From contig NZ_CP061178.1 of NCBI RefSeq assembly GCF_017355405.1, forward strand, positions 372,001-436,000: 64,000 nt of DNA, written 5' to 3'. This DNA comes from Roseomonas haemaphysalidis (lineage in GTDB: Bacteria > Pseudomonadota > Alphaproteobacteria > Acetobacterales > Acetobacteraceae). The number at the start of each line of letters is the position of its first letter. Within the stretch, counting starts at the first letter, position 1. This document shows positions 35,957 to 44,616 of the stretch, in pieces. The notes under the pieces were generated by a model that saw only the letters and a program-made list of their open reading frames with translations, did not search any database and had not been told where the DNA came from. The translations under genes were made by a program, and so were the position numbers.

Positions 35957-37251
35957 CGTCTTTCTCCCCCGGCCGTCCCAGCCTGACCGTCACCGTCAGC
36001 ATAGACGCTCCCGCCGCGTGCCACCAATCCCGCATGCGGCAAGCTGCGCCAGGGCCGCAGCGCGAGCCGCAGCAGGGGCGCGGTGGCCAGGGTGCAGACC
36101 ACCGCCATGGCGACCAGCGCCGAGAACACCGGCGCGCCGATCAGCCCCGCGTCCAGCAACACCGCCAGCACCACCACCTCCATCAGCCCCTTGGTCTGCA
36201 TCAGCGCGCCGAGCGCCAGGGCCTCGGGCCAGGGCTCGCCGGCGGCGCGGGCGGGCAGCGCCGTGCCGGCCACCTTGCCCAGCACGGTGGCCAGCGTCAC
36301 CAGCGCCAGCATGCCGAGAAAGGCGCCCGAGCCGGGATCGATGGTCGCGCGCAGCCCGGTGGACACAAAGAAGAACGGCAGCAGCACGGCGGCCGTCAGC
36401 GGCTCGATCCGCGCCAGCAGTGCCACGCGCCAGGCCGCCGGCATGGCCACGCCCGCCCCGAAGGCACCGATGATCAGCCCGAGGTCGATCGCCTCGGCCA
36501 AGGCGGCCGAGGCGAAGGCGGTGCCCAGCGCCGCCACCAGCACGGTGTCGGGCCCCACGGAACGGGCGGCCAGCCGCGCCAGCAGCGGCCGCGCCACCAG
36601 CGCCATGGCGGCGATCCAGGCCAGTGATAGCGCGGCCACCAGCAGCGAATGCGCCGCACTGCCGCGCGCCAGCGCCAGCAGCGCGGCGATGGCGAGCCAC
36701 AGCGCCATGTCGTTCAACGCGGCCAGCGCCAGGGCCGTCTGCCCCAGGCGGCCCTGGATCATGTTCAGCTCGCGCAGGATGGCCGCCAGCACCGGCAGTG
36801 CCGTGACGGCCACGCAGATGGCCACCGAGATGGCGAAGCCCACCCGGTCGCCGCGTGCCCCCATCGCTTCCGGCCAGGCAGCGGCGATCCAGAAGCCGGC
36901 ACCGAGGCCGAGCAGCAGCGGCAGGCCCATGCTGCCCGCCGCCATGGGGCCGAGCCGCCGGGCGCTGTCGCGCAGCCCCGCGGTGTCGAGGTGCAGGCCG
37001 GAACAGAACACGTAGAGCGCCACGCCGATGCCCGACAGGCCGTTCAGCGCGCTGAGCACCCAGGGTGAGAACACAGCGGCCGAGGCTTCCGGCGCCAGCC
37101 GCCCGAACAGCGTGGGACCCAGCAGCAGGCCCGCCACGATCTGCACCACCGCGAGCGGCGCCACGCGGCGGATGGCCGGCACGCGCCACAGGAGCCAGGG
37201 CCCGACCACCAGCAGCAAGGTGACCAGCAGCAGCGCGGTCTTTGGCGTCAT
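35953..37251 (-). CDS. CPA2-type cation:proton antiporter
   Basis: The protein has 432 residues and 11-12 helices of the Kef/NapA-like fold, with GLLLGPTLFGRLAPEA near the N terminus, TALPVLAAILRELN and GAFGAGVAMP. It exchanges K+ or Na+ for protons, and no C-terminal RCK (TrkA) domain is present. It lies inside the polyene operon between the MipA gene (4 bp gap) and the ACP gene (4 bp overlap), an unusual place for such a gene. A TTG at 37263 is an alternative start. Confidence 0.85.
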   Translation of the reverse strand: MTPKTALLLVTLLLVVGPWLLWRVPAIRRVAPLAVVQIVAGLLLGPTLFGRLAPEASAAVFSPWVLSALNGLSGIGVALYVFCSGLHLDTAGLRDSARRLGPMAAGSMGLPLLLGLGAGFWIAAAWPEAMGARGDRVGFAISVAICVAVTALPVLAAILRELNMIQGRLGQTALALAALNDMALWLAIAALLALARGSAAHSLLVAALSLAWIAAMALVARPLLARLAARSVGPDTVLVAALGTAFASAALAEAIDLGLIIGAFGAGVAMPAAWRVALLARIEPLTAAVLLPFFFVSTGLRATIDPGSGAFLGMLALVTLATVLGKVAGTALPARAAGEPWPEALALGALMQTKGLMEVVVLAVLLDAGLIGAPVFSALVAMAVVCTLATAPLLRLALRPWRSLPHAGLVARGGSVYADGDGQAGTAGGERR

Positions 37252-37255
37252 CGGC

Positions 37256-38107
37256 TCAATCAAACGGGCTGGAGGTGGAGGCGACCGTGGCCTCGGACCG
37301 ATACAGCGACCAGGAAAAGCCCAGCGCCACGCTGGTGTTCCAGTTGCGCCTGAACAGCGGGCTGCTGTCGTTGGTGGCGCCGTGGAAGCTTTCCAGCCGC
37401 CCGCCGGCGACCAGTGCCACCCGCTCCGTCAAGGGCAGGCGGTAGGAGAACTGCAGCCGCGTGCCGAGGTAGCCGCCCTCGGCGTCATAGGCGGGGCGCC
37501 CGGGGCGGACGTAGCGGGGCTCCACCTCGTAGAAGTAATCCATCAGCCGCCCCGTGGCGAAGACCGGGCCCAGCCCGACGCGCAGCCGCGCCCCGGGCCG
37601 CCCCACCCCCAGGCGCTCCAGGGCAAGCTCCGGCGAGGCGGTGAAGCCACGGAAATGCACCGACGTCAGGTCGGACGAGAAGACCGCCCGCACCGGCAGT
37701 TCCAGGTTCAGCCGTTGCGGGGCCGTGTCGTCCCGCCACAGCGTCAGTCGCAGCGAGGGCCCGACCCCGCCCTGCCAGTCCAGGTCCGGCATGCCGCGCC
37801 GCGCGTCGTTGTCTTCCGAGCGTGACGGAAAGGCACCGGAAAAGCTGAGGTCCAGCCCCAGCGCCTCGCCGTCGTAGAAGCGGCTGCGCACGCCCCGGTC
37901 GTCGCTGCGCAGGATCTCGCCCCGATAGATCAGGAACGGCACCGCGATGCCCTGGACATGGTTCTGCCCGGCGGCGGGGTAATCCGGCAGCCAGCCGCCG
38001 CCGCCGCCAATGCCGGCTTCCAGCTTCGGCTGGCGCGCCTCCGGCTGCTGCGCCAGCGCCGGGGCCGGGGCGAGCGCGGCCAGCAGCATGATGATCCGGA
38101 CCCTCAT
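37256..38107 (-). CDS. MipA/OmpV-like outer membrane protein
   Basis: The protein has 283 residues, with a signal peptide cut after PALA. GGGGGWLPDYPAAGQNHVQ and the C-terminal alternating pattern ending RNWNTSVALGFSWSLY are those of the MipA/OmpV beta-barrel family. It would sit in the outer membrane and may help house or export the polyene lipid, an inference. It overlaps the methyltransferase gene by 4 bp. Confidence 0.88.
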   Translation of the reverse strand: MRVRIIMLLAALAPAPALAQQPEARQPKLEAGIGGGGGWLPDYPAAGQNHVQGIAVPFLIYRGEILRSDDRGVRSRFYDGEALGLDLSFSGAFPSRSEDNDARRGMPDLDWQGGVGPSLRLTLWRDDTAPQRLNLELPVRAVFSSDLTSVHFRGFTASPELALERLGVGRPGARLRVGLGPVFATGRLMDYFYEVEPRYVRPGRPAYDAEGGYLGTRLQFSYRLPLTERVALVAGGRLESFHGATNDSSPLFRRNWNTSVALGFSWSLYRSEATVASTSSPFD

Positions 38108-38781
38108 GCGGCGCGCCTTTCAGCTAGAACAAGGACGTTGGGCAGCGGCGTGCCGCCCCAGCACGGCGTGGCGGTAACCAGGAACCCCTGCCCTTCCAGC
38201 AGCGCGCGCAGCGCCGGCAAGGGCATGGGGCGGATTGCCGCCCGCCGCGCGTCGCCGCGCAGGGCGCGGTTCAGCCATTCCATGACGTGGCCGACGGTGC
38301 TGCGCCAGCCGGCGTCGGGGTCGAAGGCGCGGATCACCAGCCGCCGGCGGGCGGCGTCGCCGGCCCGGCGCAGCAGGTCGCGCTGCTCGGCTTCCGGCAG
38401 CTGGTACAGCACGTCCACCAGCAAGGCGGTGTCGCATGACGGCAGCCGCCCCTGCGCCAGATCGGCCACCGCGAAGCGTGCGGGCAGGCCGGCGGCGGCG
38501 GCCTCGGCTTCGCGCAGCTTGGGGCCATCGCGGTCCAGCGCCAGCACGGAGCGCGCGCCGCCGGCCAGCAGCAGCGCCAAGCCGAGCTGCCCGCGCCCGC
38601 AGCCCAGATCCGCCACCATGCCAAAGCCGCCCGGCCGCGCCGCCAGCGCCAGGATGGCGGCGTTGGCCGGGTCGCGCCTCAGCTTGGAGGCGACATACCA
38701 GCGGGTGTGGCGCGATGCGCCGGTGTAGCGCGCCGTCACGGCGCGAATCAGGCCCGAAAGATCGCTGCGCGGCGGCTGCAT
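38104..38781 (-). CDS. Class I SAM-dependent methyltransferase, ApeB-like
   Basis: The protein has 225 residues. The SAM site VADLGCGRGQLGLAL (motif I) and ALDRDGPKL (post-I) are clear. Within an aryl polyene cluster such an enzyme would methylate the aromatic head group. It starts 9 bp after the deacetylase gene in the same operon. Confidence 0.85.
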   Translation of the reverse strand: MQPPRSDLSGLIRAVTARYTGASRHTRWYVASKLRRDPANAAILALAARPGGFGMVADLGCGRGQLGLALLLAGGARSVLALDRDGPKLREAEAAAAGLPARFAVADLAQGRLPSCDTALLVDVLYQLPEAEQRDLLRRAGDAARRRLVIRAFDPDAGWRSTVGHVMEWLNRALRGDARRAAIRPMPLPALRALLEGQGFLVTATPCWGGTPLPNVLVLAERRAA

Positions 38782-38790
38782 GGCCTGCTG

Positions 38791-39615
38791 TTAAGCTTTC
38801 GGACGCGCCCCGGCAAGCCGCTCCGGCGGCGGCAGCGGCACGGCGCGCAGCCCCGCCGCGCGCAGCTGGCACAGCAGCGCCGGCAGCACCGCCCGCAGCG
38901 GCGCCGTGCCATCCGGCGCCGGGCGCCAGGTGCCGTCGTGCAGCAGCAGCACGTCGCCCGCCGCGGTGCCGCGCAGCCGGTGCAGGATGCGCGCCGGGTC
39001 GGCCAGCGCGCCATCGGCGCCACGCCGCGTCCAGGAAGCATGGTGCAGCCCCAGCCCGGCCAGCACCGGGTCCAGCAGCGGGCTGCGCAGCCCCACCGGC
39101 GGGCGGAACCAGCGCGGGGCGGCCCCGGCCTGTTCCAGGCTGCGCTGGGCCAGCAGCACCTGCCGCCGCTGCCCGGCCATGCCCAGCGCGGCGAAATGCA
39201 GGGGGTGGTCCTGCGTGTGGTTTTCCACCGTGTGGCCGCCGTCCAGGATGGCACGTACCAGCGCCGGGTGCCGCGCCGCGCGGTGGCCGATCAGAAAGAA
39301 CGAGGCCCGCGCCCCCGCCTCGGCCAGCCGCGCCAGCACCCAGGGGGTCATCGCCGGGTCGGGGCCATCGTCAAAGGTCAGCGCCACCTCGCCCCGCGCC
39401 GCCTGGGCGGGCGGCAGGCGCCGCAGGTTGGGGCCGAGCAGGGCGGAGCGCGGCAGCATGCCGGCCGCGCTCAGCACCGCGTGGTTCAGCGCCAGCAGCC
39501 CGAGCATCCAGGGCCAGGTGGCGGGCGCCAGCAGCGCCGCCACGCCGGCGCCCGCGTGCAGGCCGGCGGAAAAGCGGATCGCCGGGGCGGGCGACCAGCG
39601 CCGCGCGTCGGGCAC
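38791..39615 (-). CDS. Polysaccharide deacetylase (NodB domain) protein
   Basis: The protein has 274 residues, with an N-terminal membrane segment, then the NodB domain: ALTFDDGPDP (motif 1, Asp-Asp), HTVENHTQDHPLH (motif 2, His metal ligand) and RPPVG (motif 3). It removes acetyl or related acyl groups from glycans in the envelope. The start is probably GTG at 39615. A CTG overlapping the upstream stop (39624) is possible given the operon style. It may tailor the sugar part of the polyene lipid. Confidence 0.82.
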   Translation of the reverse strand: MPDARRWSPAPAIRFSAGLHAGAGVAALLAPATWPWMLGLLALNHAVLSAAGMLPRSALLGPNLRRLPPAQAARGEVALTFDDGPDPAMTPWVLARLAEAGARASFFLIGHRAARHPALVRAILDGGHTVENHTQDHPLHFAALGMAGQRRQVLLAQRSLEQAGAAPRWFRPPVGLRSPLLDPVLAGLGLHHASWTRRGADGALADPARILHRLRGTAAGDVLLLHDGTWRPAPDGTAPLRAVLPALLCQLRAAGLRAVPLPPPERLAGARPKA

Positions 39616-39620
39616 GCCGG

Positions 39621-40367
39621 TCAGCGCGTCGCGGCGTAGGCGCGGAAGATGCCGACCGAGGTTTCGCAGCCCACGTCGCGGAAGCCGGCCTGCCCCAGGT
39701 GGCGCAGAATGGTGTCCGCCGGCACGCAGGCCTCGATGGTGTCCCAGTAGTACTGCATCAGCGTGCCGGCACGCGGCGCCGTCAGCCGGCACAGCGCCGG
39801 CACCACGCGGCCGAGGTAGAATCGGGCGAAGCGCAGCGCCCGCGCGCTGTCCGGCCGGCCGATCTCCAGCAGCAGCACCCGCCCGCCCGGCCGCAGCACG
39901 CGGCGGTATTCCGCGAAGGCCACCGACAGGTCGGCCACGTGGCGCAGCGCGTAGCCCATGGTCAGCATGTCCACGCTGCCGTTTGGCAAGGGAATGGCCT
40001 CCGCCCGGCCCTGCAACAGCGGCGCGCCGGTCGCGCGCGCTTCGGCCAGCATGCCGGCGCTGGGGTCCAGCCCCATCACGGTGCCGCCGGGGCCCACGAT
40101 GCGCAGCGCTTCGCGCGTCACCAGCCCGGTGCCGCAGGCCACGTCCAGCACGGTCATGCCGGGCCGCAGCCCGGCGCGGGCCAGGGCCTGGCGGCGGTAC
40201 CAGGCGCCGGTGCCCAGCGAGAAGACGCTGTTGATGCGGTCGTATTGCGGCGCGGTGTCGTCGAACAGCCGCCGCACGAAGCCCGCGCGCTCCGCGCTGC
40301 CGGCATAATAGCCGGACAGGTCGGGGTGCGGTGCGGCGGGGGCGTCCTGCGGCAGGCGTGCGGTCAC
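39621..40367 (-). CDS. UbiE-like SAM methyltransferase, first gene of the operon
   Basis: The protein has 248 residues. It shows FDDTAPQYDRINSVFSLGTGAWYRR, VLDVACGTGLVTREAL and MGYALRHVADL, the UbiE/MenG-like C-methyltransferase pattern. The start GTG at 40367 has AGGGAGA 6-8 bp upstream. A longer ATG form at 40463 would overlap the promoter of the divergent acyltransferase gene. It may act on the polyene head group or a quinone. The position at the head of the operon favours the first. Confidence 0.82.
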   Translation of the reverse strand: MTARLPQDAPAAPHPDLSGYYAGSAERAGFVRRLFDDTAPQYDRINSVFSLGTGAWYRRQALARAGLRPGMTVLDVACGTGLVTREALRIVGPGGTVMGLDPSAGMLAEARATGAPLLQGRAEAIPLPNGSVDMLTMGYALRHVADLSVAFAEYRRVLRPGGRVLLLEIGRPDSARALRFARFYLGRVVPALCRLTAPRAGTLMQYYWDTIEACVPADTILRHLGQAGFRDVGCETSVGIFRAYAATR

Positions 40368-40510
40368 GGCGGCGTCTCCCTCGCGCGACGGTTGTGGCAG
40401 TGGCAGCGATAGACCGCCCGGGGCGGACTCGGCTAGGCCGGGCTGGCCGCTTCTTTCGCCCATGCTCCTGCTGTAAGCTGCCCGCCAGGGAGAGATGCCT
40501 GCCAGCCGAC

Positions 40511-41347
40511 ATGCCGACCCACCCCCATGCGCCGAGGCCGGGCGACATGCCCCGGCCCCGCGACCAGACCTGGCCCGGCACGCCCTGGCCCCGGGGGCTC
40601 CGGGCGCGGCTGCGCCATGCCGGGCGGGGCGCGCTGTTCTACGTGCTCTTGCTGGGCTTCGCGCTGCTGTGCCTGGGCTGGAGCCTGCCGGCCGCGCTGC
40701 TGGCCCGGCTGCTGCCGGCGGCGGCCGGCGCCCCGCTGGGGCAGCGCGCCATCGGCCGGGGGTTCCGCCTTTACCTGTCCACCCTGCGCGCGACAGGCAT
40801 GCTCCGCTGCGACCTGTCGGCGCTGCAAGGGCTGCGCGACGAGCCGGGACTGGTGATCGCGCCCAACCACCCCTCGCTGCTGGACGCGGTGCTGCTGACC
40901 TCCTGCCTGCCGCGGGCGGTGTGCATCGCTAAGTCCGCTATCTGGGACAATCCGCTGCTGGGCGGCGGCATGCGGCTGGCCGCCTATGTGCGCAACGACG
41001 CGCCACTGCCGATGATCCGCGACGCCGCGGCCGCCTTGCGCGCCGGCCGGCAGGTGGTGATCTTTCCGGAAGGCACCCGCACGCCGCGCGGCAGCACGCT
41101 CGGCCCGGTCAGCCGCTCCTTCGCGCTGATGGCGCGGCAGGCCGGGGCGCCGGTGCAGACCGTGATCATCGAGACCGATTCGCCCTACCTCCGCAAGGGC
41201 TGGTCGCCGTTCCGCCGGCCGCCGCTGCCGCTGCGCTTCACGGTGCGGCTGGGGCAGCGGTTTTCCCCCGGCGCAGGCGGCGACGCGCGGCAGCTGAGCG
41301 AGGCCGTGGAGCAGCACCTGCGGCAGAGCCTCGGCGGACCCAGCTAG
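40511..41347 (+). CDS. PlsC-like 1-acyl-glycerol-phosphate acyltransferase
   Basis: The protein has 278 residues and one N-terminal membrane helix. The acyltransferase motifs are NHPSLLDAVLL (H-x4-D) and FPEGTRTPRG. It transfers an acyl chain from ACP/CoA to a lysolipid. It is divergent from the polyene operon (143 bp apart) and upstream of a glycosyltransferase gene, so the pair probably makes the glycolipid part of the polyene. A second in-frame ATG at 40547 is possible. Confidence 0.85.
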   Translation: MPTHPHAPRPGDMPRPRDQTWPGTPWPRGLRARLRHAGRGALFYVLLLGFALLCLGWSLPAALLARLLPAAAGAPLGQRAIGRGFRLYLSTLRATGMLRCDLSALQGLRDEPGLVIAPNHPSLLDAVLLTSCLPRAVCIAKSAIWDNPLLGGGMRLAAYVRNDAPLPMIRDAAAALRAGRQVVIFPEGTRTPRGSTLGPVSRSFALMARQAGAPVQTVIIETDSPYLRKGWSPFRRPPLPLRFTVRLGQRFSPGAGGDARQLSEAVEQHLRQSLGGPS

Positions 41348-41392
41348 GCCGTGGCATTTCGCCAAGCCCGAATCCCCCCTAGAACCCGTCCG

Positions 41393-42157
41393 ATGACCGA
41401 CCGCTCCGCCACGCATCTCGTGCTGATCCCGTCCTTCAACAGCGGCCCGCTGGTGCTGAGCACGGTGCGCGGCGCGCGCGCGGCCTGGAGCCCGGTATGG
41501 GTGGTGGTGGATGGCAGCACGGACGGCACCGGCGCCGCGCTGCAGGCCATGGCGGCCGGGGACCCGGGGCTGCGGGTGATGTTGTTACCCCGCAACCAGG
41601 GCAAGGGCGCCGCCGTGCTGCACGGGCTGGAGGCCGCCGCCGCCGCCGGCTTCACCCACGCGCTGACCATGGATGCCGACGGCCAGCACCCGGCCGACCG
41701 CATCGCCGAGTTCATGGCGCTGTCCGCCGCGGAGCCGGCCGCCATGGTGCTGGGCGAGCCGATCTTCGGGCCCGAGGCCCCGCTGGCCCGGGTGCGCGGG
41801 CGCCGGCTGTCCAATGCCTGCGCCAACCTGGAAACCCTGTGGGCGGGCATCGGCGATTCTCTGTTCGGCTTCCGCGTTTATCCCGTGGCGCCGCTGCTGG
41901 CGGTGATGCGCGCCCACCGGTGGATGCGCCGCTACGACTTCGATGCCGAGGCGGCGGTGCGGCTCGCCTGGCGGGGCGTGCCGGCGCGCAACGTGCGCGT
42001 GCCGGTGCGCTACCTGAAGGCCGAGGACGGCGGCGTGTCGCATTTCCACTACGTGCGCGACAACATCCTCCTGAGCTGGATGCACCTGCGCCTTGGCGCC
42101 GGTTTCCTAGCCCGCCTGCCCCGCCTCGTGCGGGCCCGCGCGGGGGCGGAGCGCTGA
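41393..42157 (+). CDS. Family 2 glycosyltransferase
   Basis: The protein has 254 residues and is of the GT-A fold: LIPSFNSGPL, VVVDGSTDGTG, and the metal-binding DADGQHP. No membrane helix at the C terminus is evident apart from a hydrophobic patch near 220-245. It probably adds a sugar to a lipid acceptor. Similar glycosyltransferases occur in aryl polyene clusters. It begins 45 bp after the acyltransferase gene. Confidence 0.88.
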   Translation: MTDRSATHLVLIPSFNSGPLVLSTVRGARAAWSPVWVVVDGSTDGTGAALQAMAAGDPGLRVMLLPRNQGKGAAVLHGLEAAAAAGFTHALTMDADGQHPADRIAEFMALSAAEPAAMVLGEPIFGPEAPLARVRGRRLSNACANLETLWAGIGDSLFGFRVYPVAPLLAVMRAHRWMRRYDFDAEAAVRLAWRGVPARNVRVPVRYLKAEDGGVSHFHYVRDNILLSWMHLRLGAGFLARLPRLVRARAGAER

Positions 42158-42314
42158 GCTGCGGGCAAACTTCCCGTCTGGCGTAAATCTTTGTCATCAA
42201 AAGGAAAATCACGGCGCGACGTCAGTCCGGCGGGCGCATTCGGCGCTGGACAATGCCGCTGCGATGCGGCGTCATCCCGCCGAACGACGAACCCGCGTCG
42301 GGGGGGACCTGCCG

Positions 42315-43238
42315 TTGAACTCGCTCGCCGACCTGCAGATGTTCCTGAGCGTCGCCGGGGCGGAGAACTTTTCCGCCGCCGCGCGCCAGCTGGGGCTGCC
42401 ACCGTCCTCCGTGTCGCGCCGCATCGGTGCCATCGAGCAGCGGCTCGGCGTCGCGTTGTTTCGCCGCACCACGCGGGACGTGACGCTGACCGACGCGGGC
42501 ACCGCCTACAGCCAATCGGTCGGGCGCATCCTGGCGGAGCTGCAGGCGGCCGAGATCGCCATCGCGCGCTTTGCCGGGCAAATGCCTGGAACGTTGAAGG
42601 TTGAGGTCTGGCCCGGCATCGGCACCTGGCTGCTGGGGCCCTTGCTGCCGCGCTTTCTGGAAGAAAACCCGGAGGTGCAGATCCAGCTGGAGCACCAGCC
42701 GGCGCGGGAGCCGGCCGATGCGCTGGCGGCGGGCGCCGACATCATCATCCGCTACGGGCTGGCCAAGCCGGCCTCGCTGGCGCTGCGCCGGCTGCTGACC
42801 ACGCGGCAGGGCCTGTACGCCGCGCCGCGCTACCTGGAGCGGCACGGCGTGCCCGCCTCGCCGGACGCCCTGCAGGCGCACAACTGCCTGTTGCTGCAGC
42901 CGGAAGCGGAGCCGGAACGCTGGCGCTTCCGCCGCGGCGATTATGACCGTAGCCTGCAGCCGGCGGGCACGCTGCGCAGCAATGACCCGGCCAGCCTGCA
43001 GGAAGCGCTGGCGGCCGGCCTCGGGCTCGCCGTGCTGCACGAATGGGCGGCGACCGGCGCGCTGCGCCAGGGCGTGGTCCAGCGCGTGCTGCCGGAATAT
43101 GAGGTGACCACGATGGAAAGCTTCGAGATGCATATCAGCGCGCTTTACGCCGCCGGCCCCAAGGCGGCGCGCAAGGCACGGCCCTTTCTCGACTTCCTGG
43201 CCACCGCCCTGGGCGAGGCGGGCGAGCCCGCGGCGTGA
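42315..43238 (+). CDS. LysR family transcriptional regulator
   Basis: The protein has 307 residues. The N-terminal helix-turn-helix (about 1-60: DLQMFLSVAGAENFSAAAR then LPPSSVSRRIGAIEQRLG) precedes a LysR substrate-binding domain. The TTG start at 42315 has GGGGGGA 6-7 bp upstream and gives the usual short N terminus. An upstream in-frame ATG (42264) is possible. Its stop overlaps the enoyl-CoA hydratase start (GTGA), an unusual same-strand coupling for a LysR gene. Confidence 0.9.
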   Translation: MNSLADLQMFLSVAGAENFSAAARQLGLPPSSVSRRIGAIEQRLGVALFRRTTRDVTLTDAGTAYSQSVGRILAELQAAEIAIARFAGQMPGTLKVEVWPGIGTWLLGPLLPRFLEENPEVQIQLEHQPAREPADALAAGADIIIRYGLAKPASLALRRLLTTRQGLYAAPRYLERHGVPASPDALQAHNCLLLQPEAEPERWRFRRGDYDRSLQPAGTLRSNDPASLQEALAAGLGLAVLHEWAATGALRQGVVQRVLPEYEVTTMESFEMHISALYAAGPKAARKARPFLDFLATALGEAGEPAA

Positions 43239-44005
43239 GCGCCGCCCTGCCGGAAGGCCAGCCGCCCCTGCTGCGGCTGGACGGCCCGCGCGCCACCATC
43301 ACGCTGCGCCGGCCGCGCCACCACAACCGGCTGGAGCCGGGCGACCTCGCCGTGCTGTTGCCGATGCTGCAGCAGCTGCGCGACGCCCCGGGGCTGCGCG
43401 TGCTGGTGCTGACGGGCACGGGGGCCTCCTTCAGCTCTGGCTTCCACATCGGCGCCTTTGGCGAAAGCTCCGGCGCCCCGGCGCTGGACACGGTGGTGGA
43501 CGCGCTGGAAGCCCTGCCCGTGCCGAGCATCTGCGCCCTGAACGGCAGCGTCTACGGCGGCGCGACCGACCTGGCGCTGGCCTGCGACTTCCGCATCGGC
43601 GTGGAGGGCATGAAGCTGGTGATGCCGGCGGCGCGGCTGGGGCTGCACTACTACCCCAGCGGCCTGCGCCGCTTTGTCAGCCGCCTCGGCCTCGGCGCCG
43701 CCAAGAAACTGTTTCTCGCCGCCGAGCCGATGGATACCGCCGCGCTGCTCGGCTGCGGCTACCTGGACGAGGCGGTGCCGGCCGCGGCGCTGGACGCGCG
43801 GGTGGCGGCATTGGCCGCGCAGATCGCCGCCCTGGCGCCCCTGGCGGTGCGCGGCATGAAGGCGGCGCTGAACGACATCGCGTGCGGCGCGGCCGACGAT
43901 GCCCTGATCGCCGCGCGGGCCGCCGGGGTTGCGGCGTCCGCCGACTTCGGGGAAGGCCGCCGCGCCTGGGCGGAAAAGCGCGCGCCGGCGTTCCAGGGAC
44001 GCTAG
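43235..44005 (+). CDS. Enoyl-CoA hydratase/isomerase family protein
   Basis: The protein has 256 residues and a crotonase fold with the oxyanion-hole segments ASFSSGFHIGAFGE and ALNGSVYGGATDLALACDFRIG. The usual GGGxE catalytic Glu position reads GGATD, so the first acid residue may be replaced and the reaction could differ from hydration. The start GTG overlaps the LysR stop. It ends with a 4-bp overlap with the convergent hydrolase gene. Confidence 0.85.
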   Translation: MSAALPEGQPPLLRLDGPRATITLRRPRHHNRLEPGDLAVLLPMLQQLRDAPGLRVLVLTGTGASFSSGFHIGAFGESSGAPALDTVVDALEALPVPSICALNGSVYGGATDLALACDFRIGVEGMKLVMPAARLGLHYYPSGLRRFVSRLGLGAAKKLFLAAEPMDTAALLGCGYLDEAVPAAALDARVAALAAQIAALAPLAVRGMKAALNDIACGAADDALIAARAAGVAASADFGEGRRAWAEKRAPAFQGR

Positions 44006-44613
44006 CGCCACATCTCCAGGATATGCGCGACGGAGGCGACCTCCACCTGCCGGCCGTAGCGGTGCCGGTACAGGTCCAGCAGCGCGTCGTGCATGGCGTC
44101 GGACGATGAGCACATGGCGTCGCGCGGCAGCACCACGCGGTAGCCAAAATCCACCGCCCCCAGCACGGCGGCCAGCACGCAGACGTCGGTTTCCGCCCCG
44201 CTGATCACCAGTGTGTCCACGCCCGCGTCGCGCAGGCCGCGGTCCAGCCCGGTGCCGATCCAGGGCGAATACACCGCCTTGTCCACCACCCTGGCCGGCG
44301 GCGCGAAGCGCAGCAGCCCCGGCACCAGCTCCACCGCCTCGGGCGGCAGGGCCTCCAGCGTCATTTGCGGCCAGTGGCGGTAGTAATCCGCCCAGGTGCC
44401 TCGCCCCTCGCCCGGCCTGGCGGCGGGAATGAAGCGGGTGAAGACGGTGCGGGAGGGATGCGCCTCCACCAGCTGCACCACCAGCGGCAGCACCCGCGGC
44501 ATCCAGGGCGTGAACCAGTCCGAGCCCTGGGAAAACAGGTTCTGCATGTCGATGCACAGGTGCACGCAGTTCGGACCCAGGGGCTTTTGCAGCGGGCGGT
44601 CGGGCGCGGACAT
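44002..44613 (-). CDS. Isochorismatase-like cysteine hydrolase
   Basis: The protein has 203 residues. The triad is visible: Asp22 in HLCIDMQNLF, Lys112 in VVDKAVYS, and Cys145 in SGAETDVCVLAAV. The family includes nicotinamidase, isochorismatase and ureidoacrylate hydrolase. It lies 3 bp after nadE in the same operon, so a nicotinamide-related salvage reaction is attractive. The nicotinamidase metal-site histidines are not evident, so this remains inference. Confidence 0.85.
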   Translation of the reverse strand: MSAPDRPLQKPLGPNCVHLCIDMQNLFSQGSDWFTPWMPRVLPLVVQLVEAHPSRTVFTRFIPAARPGEGRGTWADYYRHWPQMTLEALPPEAVELVPGLLRFAPPARVVDKAVYSPWIGTGLDRGLRDAGVDTLVISGAETDVCVLAAVLGAVDFGYRVVLPRDAMCSSSDAMHDALLDLYRHRYGRQVEVASVAHILEMWR

Positions 44614-44616
44614 GGT

